Assembly: GCF_009846885.1 (NCBI RefSeq)
Contig: NZ_WUWM01000007.1
Coordinates: forward strand, 62,001 to 126,000
Reading direction: 5' to 3'
Source: Paenibacillus puerhi
GTDB lineage: Bacteria; Bacillota; Bacilli; Paenibacillales; NBRC-103111
DNA length: 64,000 bases
Position numbers and translations under genes: made by a program. Numbering within the stretch: position 1 is the first letter of the stretch; each line of letters starts with the position of its first letter. This document shows, piece by piece, positions 53,469-62,830 of the stretch. A model generated the notes under the pieces. It worked only from the letters and a program-made list of their open reading frames with translations. It searched no databases and was not told where the DNA came from.

Positions 53469-54386
53469 CTACGATACGGCCGTCAGCCGCTCGATATCCT
53501 TAACCAGGCTGTTGAACTCCAGCTCGGTGAATTTCTCATGAATCTTCCGGTAGTCGGGACTCCACACACAGTCCTCGATGGCGCAATCGACCGGCGCCTC
53601 GCAATGAATGGTCGCCAGCTCGCGGCATAGATGCAGCATCTCCAGATCGGCCTCGATCTTCGCCTTGACCGACTTGGTAAGCAGCCCCAGGTTGGCGATA
53701 ATCCCGTCGATGGAGCCGTGCTCCAGCAAAAGCTTGACCGCCGTCTTCTCGCCGATTCCCTTCACGCCCGGGTAGTTGTCGCTGGTGTCGCCGATCAACC
53801 CTTTCAGATCGATGAACTGGAGAGCGGTCAGCTGCTTCTCGGCCAGCAGCAGGGCCGGGTCATATACGGCGTAGTTCGAAGCGCCTTTTTTCATAATGAT
53901 GACCTTGACGCGTTCCGTTACCAGCTGCAGCATGTCATGGTCGCCGGTCAGCACATGCACATCCATATCGGCCCCGAACTTGCGGGAAAGCGTTCCGATA
54001 CAGTCGTCCGCCTCGTAGCCGGCGATCCCTACGTTCGGGATGCCGAAGCTGGCGACCACGTCCTTCACCAGATCGAATTGCGGAATGAGCTCAAGCGGCG
54101 CCTCCGGCCGGTTAGCCTTATAGTTCGTAAACTTCTCCGTACGGAAGGTCTTGCTTCCCATATCCCAGCAGCAGATCACATGCGTCGGCTTGAAGGTCTT
54201 GATGGCGTCCAGCAAATATTTCACGAAGCCGAACACGGCATTGGTCGGAAGTCCGTCACGGGTCTTGCGGATATAGCCCCCGTACGAGTTGGCGTAAAAT
54301 CCGCGGAACAGCAGGGCCATCCCATCGACAAGCAGTACATTGTTAGAGCCTCTTGCCTCTGTGGCAGTCGTTGCAAATGCTTCCAT
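53469..54386 (-). CDS. 5'-3' exonuclease (YpcP/ExoIX-like, PolA exonuclease domain alone)
   Basis: 305 residues from MEAFATTATEARGSNNVLLVDGMALLFRGFYA. FEN/PIN-type acidic residues are in LLVDG, CCWDMGSKTFR, GYEADDCIGTLS, LTGDHDMLQL and DTSDNYPGVKGIGEKTA (helix-hairpin-helix). It removes RNA primers or 5' flaps. It is followed by the SpeE-like gene after 16 bp, probably one transcript. Confidence 0.92.
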   Translation of the reverse strand: MEAFATTATEARGSNNVLLVDGMALLFRGFYANSYGGYIRKTRDGLPTNAVFGFVKYLLDAIKTFKPTHVICCWDMGSKTFRTEKFTNYKANRPEAPLELIPQFDLVKDVVASFGIPNVGIAGYEADDCIGTLSRKFGADMDVHVLTGDHDMLQLVTERVKVIIMKKGASNYAVYDPALLLAEKQLTALQFIDLKGLIGDTSDNYPGVKGIGEKTAVKLLLEHGSIDGIIANLGLLTKSVKAKIEADLEMLHLCRELATIHCEAPVDCAIEDCVWSPDYRKIHEKFTELEFNSLVKDIERLTAVS

Positions 54387-54653
54387 ATCGGTTATCGCTC
54401 CATTGGTTTTTATCCCAGTATACCATAGCTTGCCCATGGGCTCGACCTTCGAGGACAACATCCAGGCATTGTTCACATTGTTCATACCCGGCTCGGATCT
54501 TTCGCCTGGAACGATCCGCTCGCCTTTTTTTGCCGTACTTGAAGTATGGTTTGTTCACTGCCTTCGTCTTTTTTCACTAGCTGAAGCCTCGTACGATATG
54601 ATAGTATTCGCTGTAGAAAACTCCCAAGACGAGTAAAAAATGAGGTGCCCGTG

Positions 54654-56882
54654 GTGCAGATCCGCTATGTTGTCAAAAATCGCAGGCTCTTCACGAGCTT
54701 CCTGCTCAGCATCACCTTGTGTATTGTGGTCACGCTGCTCAGCTCTTCCTATCTGTATTATCGTAATTATAACGGTATTGCCTTGAAGCAGGCGTTCCAG
54801 TCGGACCTGAACAGTCTGAACCTGACGAGCAAAGCGATAAACGGGATGACCGACAGCGCCCAATCCGTAGCTTTTCAGATTTACCGCAACAGCAGTATTG
54901 CCAAGCTTTTGTATTATTCGGTTCCCAACATATATGACGTAACGGCGGGGATGAGCGAGATTACCAACCACCTCAGCTCCATGCCGTTTATCGAATCCAT
55001 TCTTGTCTATAACTCGGCTTCAGAGACGTTCTACATGGCTGCCCGCACGGGTCAAAATGGGATATTTGCGAAAAGCGAGCTGGCGGATACCGATATTCTG
55101 CGAGTGTTGGATCGCTTCCGAGACTACAAGCCGTTTACTCCTATACCGAGAACCTATAACACGGAGCCAGGCATGTCCGAAATGATAAGCGCTTACACGT
55201 TTCTCTGCTATGACGCTATCAATAAGAATCAAACCATTAACTCAGCCGTAATTGTAAACATATCCGCCTCATGGATTCATAAAGAAATTTCGCCCGATCT
55301 GGGGCAAACCTATATTGTGGACGACCAAAGCCGGATGCTGTCTACGAGCACGCTGCTGCCGCCCGTCTGGTCGGATACCGAAACCCGGCTGATGCTGGAC
55401 AGTGTGAGGGATAACCCGTCCGGTTACTTCACTCATTCCTTCCAGAACGAAAAATCCTTGATTTCCTTCACCGAAAGGGACTCTCTGGGTTGGCAATATG
55501 TTAGAGTCACGCCATATCTAACCATAACGGACAGCATCAGCACGATCCGCAATACGACGATTACGATAGCCGCTTTCATTTTGTTTGCAGGACTTCTGAT
55601 CTCTTCCCTGCTCTCCGGCTTCCTGTACGTCCCAATCAGGCGAATCCTTCACAAGATGAACTCCCTGGAAACGGAGAAGCGGAACCACTCTCAGACGATC
55701 AGGCAAAACGCCCTCCGAAGTCTCCTGCTCGGTACGCGCACCTTATCCGGCGGCACGAAGCTGGACAGTCTGAAAAGCATCGGCATCACGTTTCCCTTCC
55801 AGCAAGATTACCGGGTCGTTCTGCTCAAAATCGACCGGTTTCAAGAATTAAGAACGACTCGAGGCAGCGATCTTCCTATTTACAAATTTGCGATTATGAA
55901 CATCAGCTCGGAGGTATTATCGGATTCCTGTCAGGTGGAGACGGTAGATATGGACGACGACAGCGTTGCCTTGCTTGTCAGTGTTCATACAGCAGGAGAA
56001 CCCGTCGATGACAAGCTGTTCCTTCGGCGGCTCCGGCAAACCCAGAAAGCGGTCCAAGAGTTTCTGACCATCAGCGTATCCGCCGCCTACAGCCCGATTA
56101 CCAACCAGCCTCATCATCTTCATCCGCTCTACGAGCAGGTTAAGGAGGCGACGCTGCATCGGATGTTTTACGGTCACGGCTGCTTGATCGATTCGGAGGA
56201 TATTCTCGCGCTCAAATCGAAGGAATATGTATATCCGGCGGAGAAGGAGAAGCGGCTCTCGGATGCCATCCGGGCAGGTAAAACGGAGGAGGCCATGCAA
56301 GTATTTACGGAAATCGTGCAAGAAACCTCCTCCTACCCCATTCATGTGATGAGGCTGGCTATTTCACACTTAACGATGACGATCAACAACTTGATCTATT
56401 CCATCCAGAAGAACGGTGCGTTGGAATTTCGCGGCGGCCTCGACATTTACATGCCTTCCGCTGATGCCGTTGAGACGATTACAGAGCTGACCGCTTCTTT
56501 CCGTACCTTCCTGGAAGAGGTGCACAGCAAGCTGGTAGAGAAACGAAGCATGAAGCAGGCGGATCTCGTGCGAAGCATCAACGAGATGATCGAGAAGCAT
56601 TATGCCGATCCCGGTCTTTGTCTGAACTGGATGGCGGAGCGTCTCGATCTGTCCTCCATCTATGTAAGCCGTGTCTATAAACAGCAGACGCTAACGGCGA
56701 TCGTCGATGTCATCAACGATTATCGGCTGGAGAGGGCGAAGGAGCATCTGGAGCAAAGCGACAGCTCCGTCACCGAAATTGCCGAGAAAGCAGGCTATAC
56801 GAGCAGTTCCTACTTCCACCGGATGTTCAAGAAGCGCTTCGGCGTAACTCCGTCGGAGTACCGGAAAGCCAAGCTCCGTTAA
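54654..56882 (+). CDS. Membrane-bound AraC-family regulator with extracytoplasmic sensor
   Basis: About 742 residues. Two membrane helices (FTSFLLSITLCIVVTLLSSSYLYY and ITIAAFILFAGLLISSLLSGFLY) enclose a Cache-like sensor of ~260 residues; a long cytoplasmic part ends in an AraC domain with two HTH units (LCLNWMAERLDLSSIYVSRVYKQ and VTEIAEKAGYTSSSYFHRMFKKRFGVTPSEYR). Such proteins in Paenibacillus control neighbouring sugar importers. The convergent operon at 56981-60533 is the likely target. Start codon choice among GTG 54645, 54651 and 54654 is uncertain. Confidence 0.88.
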   Translation: MQIRYVVKNRRLFTSFLLSITLCIVVTLLSSSYLYYRNYNGIALKQAFQSDLNSLNLTSKAINGMTDSAQSVAFQIYRNSSIAKLLYYSVPNIYDVTAGMSEITNHLSSMPFIESILVYNSASETFYMAARTGQNGIFAKSELADTDILRVLDRFRDYKPFTPIPRTYNTEPGMSEMISAYTFLCYDAINKNQTINSAVIVNISASWIHKEISPDLGQTYIVDDQSRMLSTSTLLPPVWSDTETRLMLDSVRDNPSGYFTHSFQNEKSLISFTERDSLGWQYVRVTPYLTITDSISTIRNTTITIAAFILFAGLLISSLLSGFLYVPIRRILHKMNSLETEKRNHSQTIRQNALRSLLLGTRTLSGGTKLDSLKSIGITFPFQQDYRVVLLKIDRFQELRTTRGSDLPIYKFAIMNISSEVLSDSCQVETVDMDDDSVALLVSVHTAGEPVDDKLFLRRLRQTQKAVQEFLTISVSAAYSPITNQPHHLHPLYEQVKEATLHRMFYGHGCLIDSEDILALKSKEYVYPAEKEKRLSDAIRAGKTEEAMQVFTEIVQETSSYPIHVMRLAISHLTMTINNLIYSIQKNGALEFRGGLDIYMPSADAVETITELTASFRTFLEEVHSKLVEKRSMKQADLVRSINEMIEKHYADPGLCLNWMAERLDLSSIYVSRVYKQQTLTAIVDVINDYRLERAKEHLEQSDSSVTEIAEKAGYTSSSYFHRMFKKRFGVTPSEYRKAKLR

Positions 56883-56912
56883 TCCGAAAACGGCAGGCCC
56901 GCTCCCGCCATG

Positions 56913-56962
56913 CAGAAAACCCGGTGCGTTCACGCGATATGGTGAATGAACCGGGTTTTCTG
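56913..56962. terminator. Bidirectional terminator
   Basis: A 12-bp stem (CAGAAAACCCGG with CCGGGTTTTCTG) between the AraC-type gene and the binding-protein gene. Confidence 0.8.
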
Positions 56963-56980
56963 CTTCTGCCTCACAGCTAT

Positions 56981-58558
56981 TTATTTAATTCCTTGGCTCT
57001 TCGTGTATTCAAGCCACTGCTTCTTATACTCGCTCTGAACCTTCTCCAGTCCGGCTGTTTTGGCCTTGCTCAGGAAGGTGTTCAAGCCTTCGTCCACATT
57101 AGCGACCTGACCGGCCAGTAATGGATATAAATACTGCTTCTCTACCTGCTCCAATGCCGCCCGCTCCGCCTGGTAAGAGGTATAATCTTCGGCGAAGCCC
57201 ATGAAGATGTCCGGCTTCTGAATCTTATCCAGCTCGTCGAAGATCGCCTTCACGTTGTCATACCCTTTATCGAACAGCATGAATTCCGGATTTCTCCATG
57301 CCCATCCCTGCATGCCTTCGCGTGCAAAGCCATTGGACGTGTTGTCGCCCAGCATTTTGTAGTAGCCGTTCTCTACTTCAAAGTTTTTACCCTCGATCCC
57401 ATACTGCGTCAGCCAGTTATAACGTTTGTCCGTCACAAGCTTCTCATAGAAAGCTAACGCCCGGTCGGCATTCTTGCTGCTCTTGGGGACGGCGAAGCCG
57501 TTATGAATCGGATGAACCGGCGTGGCGTATCCAATCGTCAGTCCATACGGATGGTACCCCAATTCCCAGTCCGGATGCGTGGACTTCATTTTGCTGAGCG
57601 AATCATTATACCGCGTCGGATTGTCGCCAATAATAGCCGTCGCTTTTCCATGGACGATTTGATCTGGGATCGTATCTTTGACGTTCAGCACGTTTTTAGG
57701 AAAATATCCGTTGTCGGCCCAGCGCTTGATCAAGGTCAGATCCTGTTTCTGTTCGTCGGAGCCCCAGTAGGAGTACACCACATTGGGCTTATCATAGGCA
57801 ATGCCTACCCCGTAAGGGATTGGCCCGCCGACCCATTTGTGAAACTCCCGAATGCGATCAATCAGCCCCCCGCTAATATCCGAATTGGCAGCAAGCGGCA
57901 TAAGGCTGGATTCATTCTTTTTGATGCCCTCCAGATAAGCCTCGAACGTGGCCAGGTCTACAGGCTTCGGCAGGTTATGTTTCTTCCGCAGATCCTCCCG
58001 CCATACAAAGCCGTTGGTTACATACTCCTTGTACGTAGCGGGAACGGTATAAATCTTGTTATCGATTTTAACGGCCTCCCACATGTCCTTGGGGACGAAG
58101 GCATGAAGCTTGGGAGCCGCCTTCGGCAAAAGCTCGTCAAGGGGCAGGAACGCCCCGCTCTTCGCATAGGCCTGGAACTTTGTCCATTCGGCGGTATAGA
58201 TCAAGTCGACCGACTGCCCCGAGGACAATAAGAGCTTATATTTCTGCTCCCAATCCGTCCAGGTGGTAAAGTTGAATTTTACAGTTGCATTGAGCTCCGC
58301 TTGCGTCAGCTTGTTGACCTCCGCTTCGATGATAGGAAGGTCCTTGGGAGCGCTGCCCAGCATGTAGAACTGCAGCTCCACCTTCTTCGAGGTATCGATA
58401 CCCGATGGCGCAGTCGCCTGAGGGCTGCTGCCGGGAGCAGGGGCGGCTGGATCGGGAGCGGGCTTGGATGGTTGGTCGCCTCCGCAGCCGGCCAGTGCCG
58501 TAAGCAGCAGACTCGACGTAACCAGCGTTGAAACGACCTTTCCCTTTTTAAGCTTCAT
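56981..58558 (-). CDS. Large extracellular solute-binding lipoprotein (LplA/YtcQ type)
   Basis: 525 residues from MKLKKGKVVSTLVTSS with AGGAGG six bases upstream. Lipobox LTALAGCGG, then a Pro/Ala-rich linker and the binding domain (VELQFYMLGSAPKDLPIIEAEVNKLTQAEL). This large class takes up oligosaccharides, often from plant polysaccharides. Last gene of its operon after two permeases; no ATPase gene present. Confidence 0.9.
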   Translation of the reverse strand: MKLKKGKVVSTLVTSSLLLTALAGCGGDQPSKPAPDPAAPAPGSSPQATAPSGIDTSKKVELQFYMLGSAPKDLPIIEAEVNKLTQAELNATVKFNFTTWTDWEQKYKLLLSSGQSVDLIYTAEWTKFQAYAKSGAFLPLDELLPKAAPKLHAFVPKDMWEAVKIDNKIYTVPATYKEYVTNGFVWREDLRKKHNLPKPVDLATFEAYLEGIKKNESSLMPLAANSDISGGLIDRIREFHKWVGGPIPYGVGIAYDKPNVVYSYWGSDEQKQDLTLIKRWADNGYFPKNVLNVKDTIPDQIVHGKATAIIGDNPTRYNDSLSKMKSTHPDWELGYHPYGLTIGYATPVHPIHNGFAVPKSSKNADRALAFYEKLVTDKRYNWLTQYGIEGKNFEVENGYYKMLGDNTSNGFAREGMQGWAWRNPEFMLFDKGYDNVKAIFDELDKIQKPDIFMGFAEDYTSYQAERAALEQVEKQYLYPLLAGQVANVDEGLNTFLSKAKTAGLEKVQSEYKKQWLEYTKSQGIK

Positions 58559-58626
58559 GAAAATCCTCCTTATCAATGTTCGGTAGAATATGTTATCCGG
58601 CCAGGGCGTTACCCTGATAACCGGTT

Positions 58627-59520
58627 CTAACCTTTCACTGCGCCAATCGTCAAGCCCTTCACAAAGTACCTCTGAATAAAGGGATACAAGAGTACCATTG
58701 GCCCGGTTACAATAAGCGCCATGGCCATTTTCGTGGATTCGGTCGGTATGTCTTCGGTCAAGGTCACTCCGGTCCCCGCCCCCATGTTCGTAATGAAAGC
58801 GATCGTGTTGATAATATTGTATAAGTAGTACTGCAGCTGGTAGAGCTTCTGGTCATTAATGAACAGAGAAGAGGTGAACCAGTCGTTCCAATAATGCAGG
58901 GCAAGGAATAACCCCACCGTGGCGATCCCCGGCATAGACAGATGCAGCACGATCCTCCAATAGATGGTGAAATCATTAGCCCCGTCGATCTTGGCCGACT
59001 CGATGATTTCATCGGGAACCGCTGAGCGGATAAAATTCTTCATAAGAATAATGAGAAACGGCGACATCAAGCCTGGCAGCACCAGAACGGCGTATGTGTC
59101 CATCAGATTAAAATATTTCGTCAGCATGATGTACCAGGGAATCAGTCCTCCCCCAAACAACGTCGTAAAGTAAATGTAAAAGGCGAGCTGGTTCCGATAC
59201 TTAAAGTCCTTGCGCTGAAGAACATAACCGGCCATGGTCATAAAAAACAATCCCAGTATCGTACCAACCACCGTCGTCGACGTGGTCACCCAATAGGCTT
59301 GAAGCACCTCCTTTGGAAATTGGAACACCATCTTATAGCCTTCCAAGGAAAACTTGGGCGGGATCAGATGGTAGCCCTCCCGGATAATGCTGGCATTATC
59401 CGTAACCGAAGCGGAGATAATGAGCAAAAACGGAAACAGACAGGCCAGCGTGACCAGTGTGACCACGAGGTAGGCCATCGTTTGGAATAAACCGTAGTAC
59501 TTCTCCTCTTTGATCTTCAT
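58627..59520 (-). CDS. Carbohydrate ABC permease (LplC/YtcP type)
   Basis: 297 residues, six helices; EAA loop region IIESAKIDGANDFTIYWRIVLHLSMPG. The terminal sequence FIQRYFVKGLTIGAVKG is characteristic of the type. Spaced 17 bp after the other permease and 68 bp before the binding protein. Confidence 0.9.
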   Translation of the reverse strand: MKIKEEKYYGLFQTMAYLVVTLVTLACLFPFLLIISASVTDNASIIREGYHLIPPKFSLEGYKMVFQFPKEVLQAYWVTTSTTVVGTILGLFFMTMAGYVLQRKDFKYRNQLAFYIYFTTLFGGGLIPWYIMLTKYFNLMDTYAVLVLPGLMSPFLIILMKNFIRSAVPDEIIESAKIDGANDFTIYWRIVLHLSMPGIATVGLFLALHYWNDWFTSSLFINDQKLYQLQYYLYNIINTIAFITNMGAGTGVTLTEDIPTESTKMAMALIVTGPMVLLYPFIQRYFVKGLTIGAVKG

Positions 59521-59537
59521 ACAATCCTCTCCCTTGA

Positions 59538-60533
59538 TTAAAACAACGCGTACTCGTCGTTAATTTTCCGAATGATGGCATTGACCGACATGATCAAGAT
59601 AAAGCCGAAGACCGACTGATACACTCCTGCCGCCGTCGCCATGCCGATCTCGAAGGTAACCTTCAAGGAGCGGTATACATACGTATCCAGAATATCCGTC
59701 GTGTTATAGAGCAGGCCATTATTGCCCACGAGCTGGTAGAACAGATCGAATTGCCCCTTCATGATGCTGCCGAGCGCGAACAACAGAAGCATAATAAAGG
59801 TCGTCTTCAACATGGGGATTGTAATATGGCGGATACGTTGAAAAATATGGGCACCGTCAATTTTTGCCGCCTCATAATACTCGTCGCTGATGCCGGTAAT
59901 GGCAGCCAAATAAATGACCATGCTATACCCTATATTTTTCCAAAGATAAAAGAGGATGATCAGTACAATCCAAACAACCGGCTTGCTGTACACATCCACA
60001 GGCTCCATGCCCACACTCTTGAGCGTCGTGTTCATAAATCCGGTCTCGAAATTAAATACGTTGTACACAATGACGCTCAGGATAACAAAGGATACGAAGT
60101 AGGGGAGAAACAGGAACGATTGGGTGATTTTCTTAAACCATCTGATCTTCAGCTCGCTGATCATAACGGCCAGGACCACCGCACCTATATTGCCCAGCAA
60201 AATAAAAGCAAGATTATACCCAAAGGTATTGAGCGTCAGCCTGAGCAAAATCCCGGATTTCCACAAAAACTCAAAGTTTTTTAGTCCGACGAATTCACTA
60301 TTGAACAGGCTCGTGTTGAAATCGAATTTGGTGAAGGCGTAGTAAATGCCGACCATCGGAAAGTAAGAATTAATGAGGAAAAACAAGAGCGCCGGCAAAA
60401 TCATCAGAAACAGGATGCGGTTGGTCACTAGCTCATACCAGAGGCCTCGCTTGTTTCTGGAGACGGATGCGGGTGTAACGAGACCCGGACCACTGGAATG
60501 ATGTTGGTTATCCTTGAGCGTGCGCGCATTCAA
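59538..60533 (-). CDS. Carbohydrate ABC permease (LplB/YteP type)
   Basis: 331 residues, six helices; EAA loop YEAAKIDGAHIFQRIRHITIPML. The first gene of the operon, after the repeat-bearing promoter. NSYFPMVGIYYAFTKFDFNTSLFNSEFVGLKNFEFL is typical of this permease class. Confidence 0.9.
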   Translation of the reverse strand: MNARTLKDNQHHSSGPGLVTPASVSRNKRGLWYELVTNRILFLMILPALLFFLINSYFPMVGIYYAFTKFDFNTSLFNSEFVGLKNFEFLWKSGILLRLTLNTFGYNLAFILLGNIGAVVLAVMISELKIRWFKKITQSFLFLPYFVSFVILSVIVYNVFNFETGFMNTTLKSVGMEPVDVYSKPVVWIVLIILFYLWKNIGYSMVIYLAAITGISDEYYEAAKIDGAHIFQRIRHITIPMLKTTFIMLLLFALGSIMKGQFDLFYQLVGNNGLLYNTTDILDTYVYRSLKVTFEIGMATAAGVYQSVFGFILIMSVNAIIRKINDEYALF

Positions 60534-60571
60534 TCTTTATCACCTTCCTTAAAGTTAGCTTGTATGCTTGA

Positions 60572-60652
60572 AGTATAGGGTGGGACTCATGCAGAGGGAA
60601 GTGAAGCTTTCTTAAGTTAGTGAACAATGCTGTCATGGGCCTAATGAACAAT
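60572..60652 (-). promoter_or_regulatory. Importer promoter with AraC-type direct repeats
   Basis: -10 TATACT (60572-60577) with a poor -35. Upstream, two near-identical 11-mers on the plus strand, TAGTGAACAAT (60618-60628) and TAATGAACAAT (60642-60652), are 24 bp apart. Weak -35 plus paired direct repeats fits an AraC-type activator, probably the gene at 54654. Confidence 0.58.
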
Positions 60653-60711
60653 TCACTTAGAAGTGCACTTAGCATGGTATAGAGGGCAAACCGCACCTGC
60701 GAAAAAAACAG

Positions 60712-60741
60712 TTTACAATTTTGCCAATCCCTTGCTATAGT
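60712..60741 (+). promoter_or_regulatory. Promoter of the GH13 gene
   Basis: -35 TTTACA (60712-60717), 18-bp spacer, extended -10 TGCTATAGT with TATAGT at 60736-60741. Confidence 0.65.
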
Positions 60742-60769
60742 AGAAATAAGTTAAAGGCAATGTTACCGG

Positions 60770-60812
60770 AAGGTACAACCTCGGGATTTCTCCGCGGCTG
60801 TGCCTTTTTTTC
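60770..60812 (+). terminator. Terminator hairpin in the GH13 leader
   Basis: Arms AAGGTACAACC (60770-60780) and GGCTGTGCCTT (60796-60806) followed by seven T, lying between promoter and start codon. It could be an attenuator. Confidence 0.65.
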
Positions 60813-60845
60813 ATGCCTATTTTCCATTCTAAGGAGGTTTATTCC

Positions 60846-62612
60846 ATGACCATCGTATTGGAAGCCATCTATCATCGAGCCAAGCAAAACTGGTCGTATG
60901 CCTACGACCGAGCCACCCTGCACATCCGCATTCGTACCAAAAGGGACAACGTAGAGCAGGTGCACCTATTCGCCGGAGACAAATACATCTGGGAGGAGTC
61001 TTCGGCATATATCCCTATGATCAAGTTTGCCAGCGACTCGCTGTTCGACTACTGGCAGGCGGAGATAAAGCCCCCTTTTCGCCGTCTGAGGTACGGCTTC
61101 CGGCTGCAAAGCGGAACCGAACGAATCTGGATGACCGAGGTCGGGTTTCATCAAGGAGAACCGGAGGACTCCACAGGGATGTTCGAGTTTCCCTTCATCA
61201 ATCCGGCCGATGTATTCACTCCGCCGGCCTGGGTGAAGGATGCGGTGTTTTATCAGATCTTCCCGGAACGCTTCGCGAACGGGGACCCCGCCAATGACCC
61301 GGCGGATGTTGAACCATGGGGCGGCGACCCGACGCCGACCAATTATTTCGGCGGAGATTTGCAGGGTGTCATCGACCACTTAGATCACCTGACGGACCTC
61401 GGCATTAACGCTGTTTACTTCAATCCGCTGTTCGAGGCGGAAACCAACCATAAGTACGATACGACGGATTACAAGAAGATTGATCCGCACTTCGGCACGA
61501 ACGATACGTTGAAACGGCTTGTGGAGGCTTGTCATAAACGGGGCATTCGTGTGCTGCTGGACGCGGTATTCAATCACAGCGGAAGCTCGTTCGCTCCCTT
61601 CGTCGACGTCGTGGAGAAAGGAGCAGCTTCCGTCTATGCCGACTGGTTCCATATCCGGGAGTTTCCGGTCGGACTGAAGGACGGAATTCCTACCTTCGAT
61701 ACGTTCGCCTTCGATACAAGCATGCCGAAGCTGAATACGGAGAACCCCGGCGTTCAGGACTATCTCTTGGACGTGGCCGAGTATTGGATCAAGGAGGTGG
61801 GCATCGACGGTTGGAGAATCGATGTAGCCAATGAAGTGGATCATCGCTTCTGGAGGCTGTTACGCGACCGCGTGAAGGCCCTCAGACCGGACGCTTATTT
61901 GCTCGGAGAGATCTGGCATGATTCCATGCCGTGGCTGCAAGGGGACCAGTTCGATGCCGTCATGAACTATCCCTTCACCGGCGCCGTGCTGGACTTCGCC
62001 GCTAAGGGAAAACTCGACGCCGCCGGCTTCGCGAACACGGTCGGCGCCCAATTGGCCAGTTACCCTTGGCAGATCAATGAAACGACCTTCAACCTGCTGG
62101 GCAGCCACGATACGCCCCGCCTGCTGACCATTTGCGGCGAAGACAAGCGGATGATGAAGCTGGCCACCGCGCTGCAATTCGTCTTCCCCGGCGCTCCCTG
62201 CATCTATTACGGCGATGAAGTCGGGATGGCCGGGGACGGCGACCCGGATTGCCGCAGATGCATGATCTGGGATACGGGGGAGCAGGACCGCGAGCTGTTC
62301 GCCTTCTTCCAGCGCATTATCCGGCTGCGTCTCAGCCACGAGGCGCTGCGCTCCGGCAGTCTCCGCTTCCTGTCGGCCCAGCCCGGCGGGCATCAGCTCG
62401 TCATCGAGCGTGCTACGGCCCGCGAGAGGCTGCTCATCCTCTTCAACGCCGCCTCTAAGAACGCGGTTCTCAGCGTTCCGGCGGATACGGCTCAGTGGAA
62501 TGACCTCTGGTCCAGCCGCATGCTGGCTGCCGAGGACGGCCTCCTGCACGTAGAGCTTCCGGCCTACGGCTTCGCTATACTTCAGGCGGCGGCCCCCGCA
62601 GACGGAGTCTAA
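60846..62612 (+). CDS. GH13 neopullulanase/cyclomaltodextrinase-type alpha-glucosidase
   Basis: 588 residues from the ATG after AAGGAGG. An N-terminal CBM34-like domain (~1-120) characteristic of the GH13_20 subfamily precedes the barrel. Catalytic blocks: LLDAVFNHSG, GWRIDVANEVDH (nucleophile Asp), LGEIWHD (acid Glu) and LLGSHDTPR. No signal peptide, so it acts inside on imported maltodextrins or cyclodextrins. It is divergent from the importer operon and may degrade its substrate. Confidence 0.92.
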   Translation: MTIVLEAIYHRAKQNWSYAYDRATLHIRIRTKRDNVEQVHLFAGDKYIWEESSAYIPMIKFASDSLFDYWQAEIKPPFRRLRYGFRLQSGTERIWMTEVGFHQGEPEDSTGMFEFPFINPADVFTPPAWVKDAVFYQIFPERFANGDPANDPADVEPWGGDPTPTNYFGGDLQGVIDHLDHLTDLGINAVYFNPLFEAETNHKYDTTDYKKIDPHFGTNDTLKRLVEACHKRGIRVLLDAVFNHSGSSFAPFVDVVEKGAASVYADWFHIREFPVGLKDGIPTFDTFAFDTSMPKLNTENPGVQDYLLDVAEYWIKEVGIDGWRIDVANEVDHRFWRLLRDRVKALRPDAYLLGEIWHDSMPWLQGDQFDAVMNYPFTGAVLDFAAKGKLDAAGFANTVGAQLASYPWQINETTFNLLGSHDTPRLLTICGEDKRMMKLATALQFVFPGAPCIYYGDEVGMAGDGDPDCRRCMIWDTGEQDRELFAFFQRIIRLRLSHEALRSGSLRFLSAQPGGHQLVIERATARERLLILFNAASKNAVLSVPADTAQWNDLWSSRMLAAEDGLLHVELPAYGFAILQAAAPADGV

Positions 62613-62642
62613 AACGCGGATAAGAGAAAGCGACGCAGAAGG

Positions 62643-62690
62643 AAACGCAATAAGAAATGCAATAAAAAATGCAATAAGAAACGCAAGAGA
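62643..62690. repeat. Four tandem 12-bp repeats before the GH13 terminator
   Basis: Units of the form AAAYGCAATAAR at 62643, 62655, 62667 and a last, diverged one at 62679 that doubles as the 5' arm of the terminator. Confidence 0.7.
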
Positions 62691-62726
62691 AGATGAGGTC
62701 TCGCCTCGTACTTCTCTTGCGTTTTT
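62679..62726 (+). terminator. GH13 terminator
   Basis: A perfect 14-bp stem (62679-62692 with 62711-62724) followed by T. Confidence 0.9.
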
Positions 62727-62830
62727 CTGCTTGTTCGTAGAAGATCCCCGCTCATGTGAATGCTTCAGGGCATCTTCCGTTATTCAATTGAAGCAGCGGG
62801 ATTAGGCAGGTACGGGCTGCGTTATTGACG

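Noticed and set aside
54343-54558. Frame with two CxxC pairs opposite the AraC gene start
   Set aside because: Overlaps the exonuclease start in another frame and has no ribosome site; chance cysteines are more likely.
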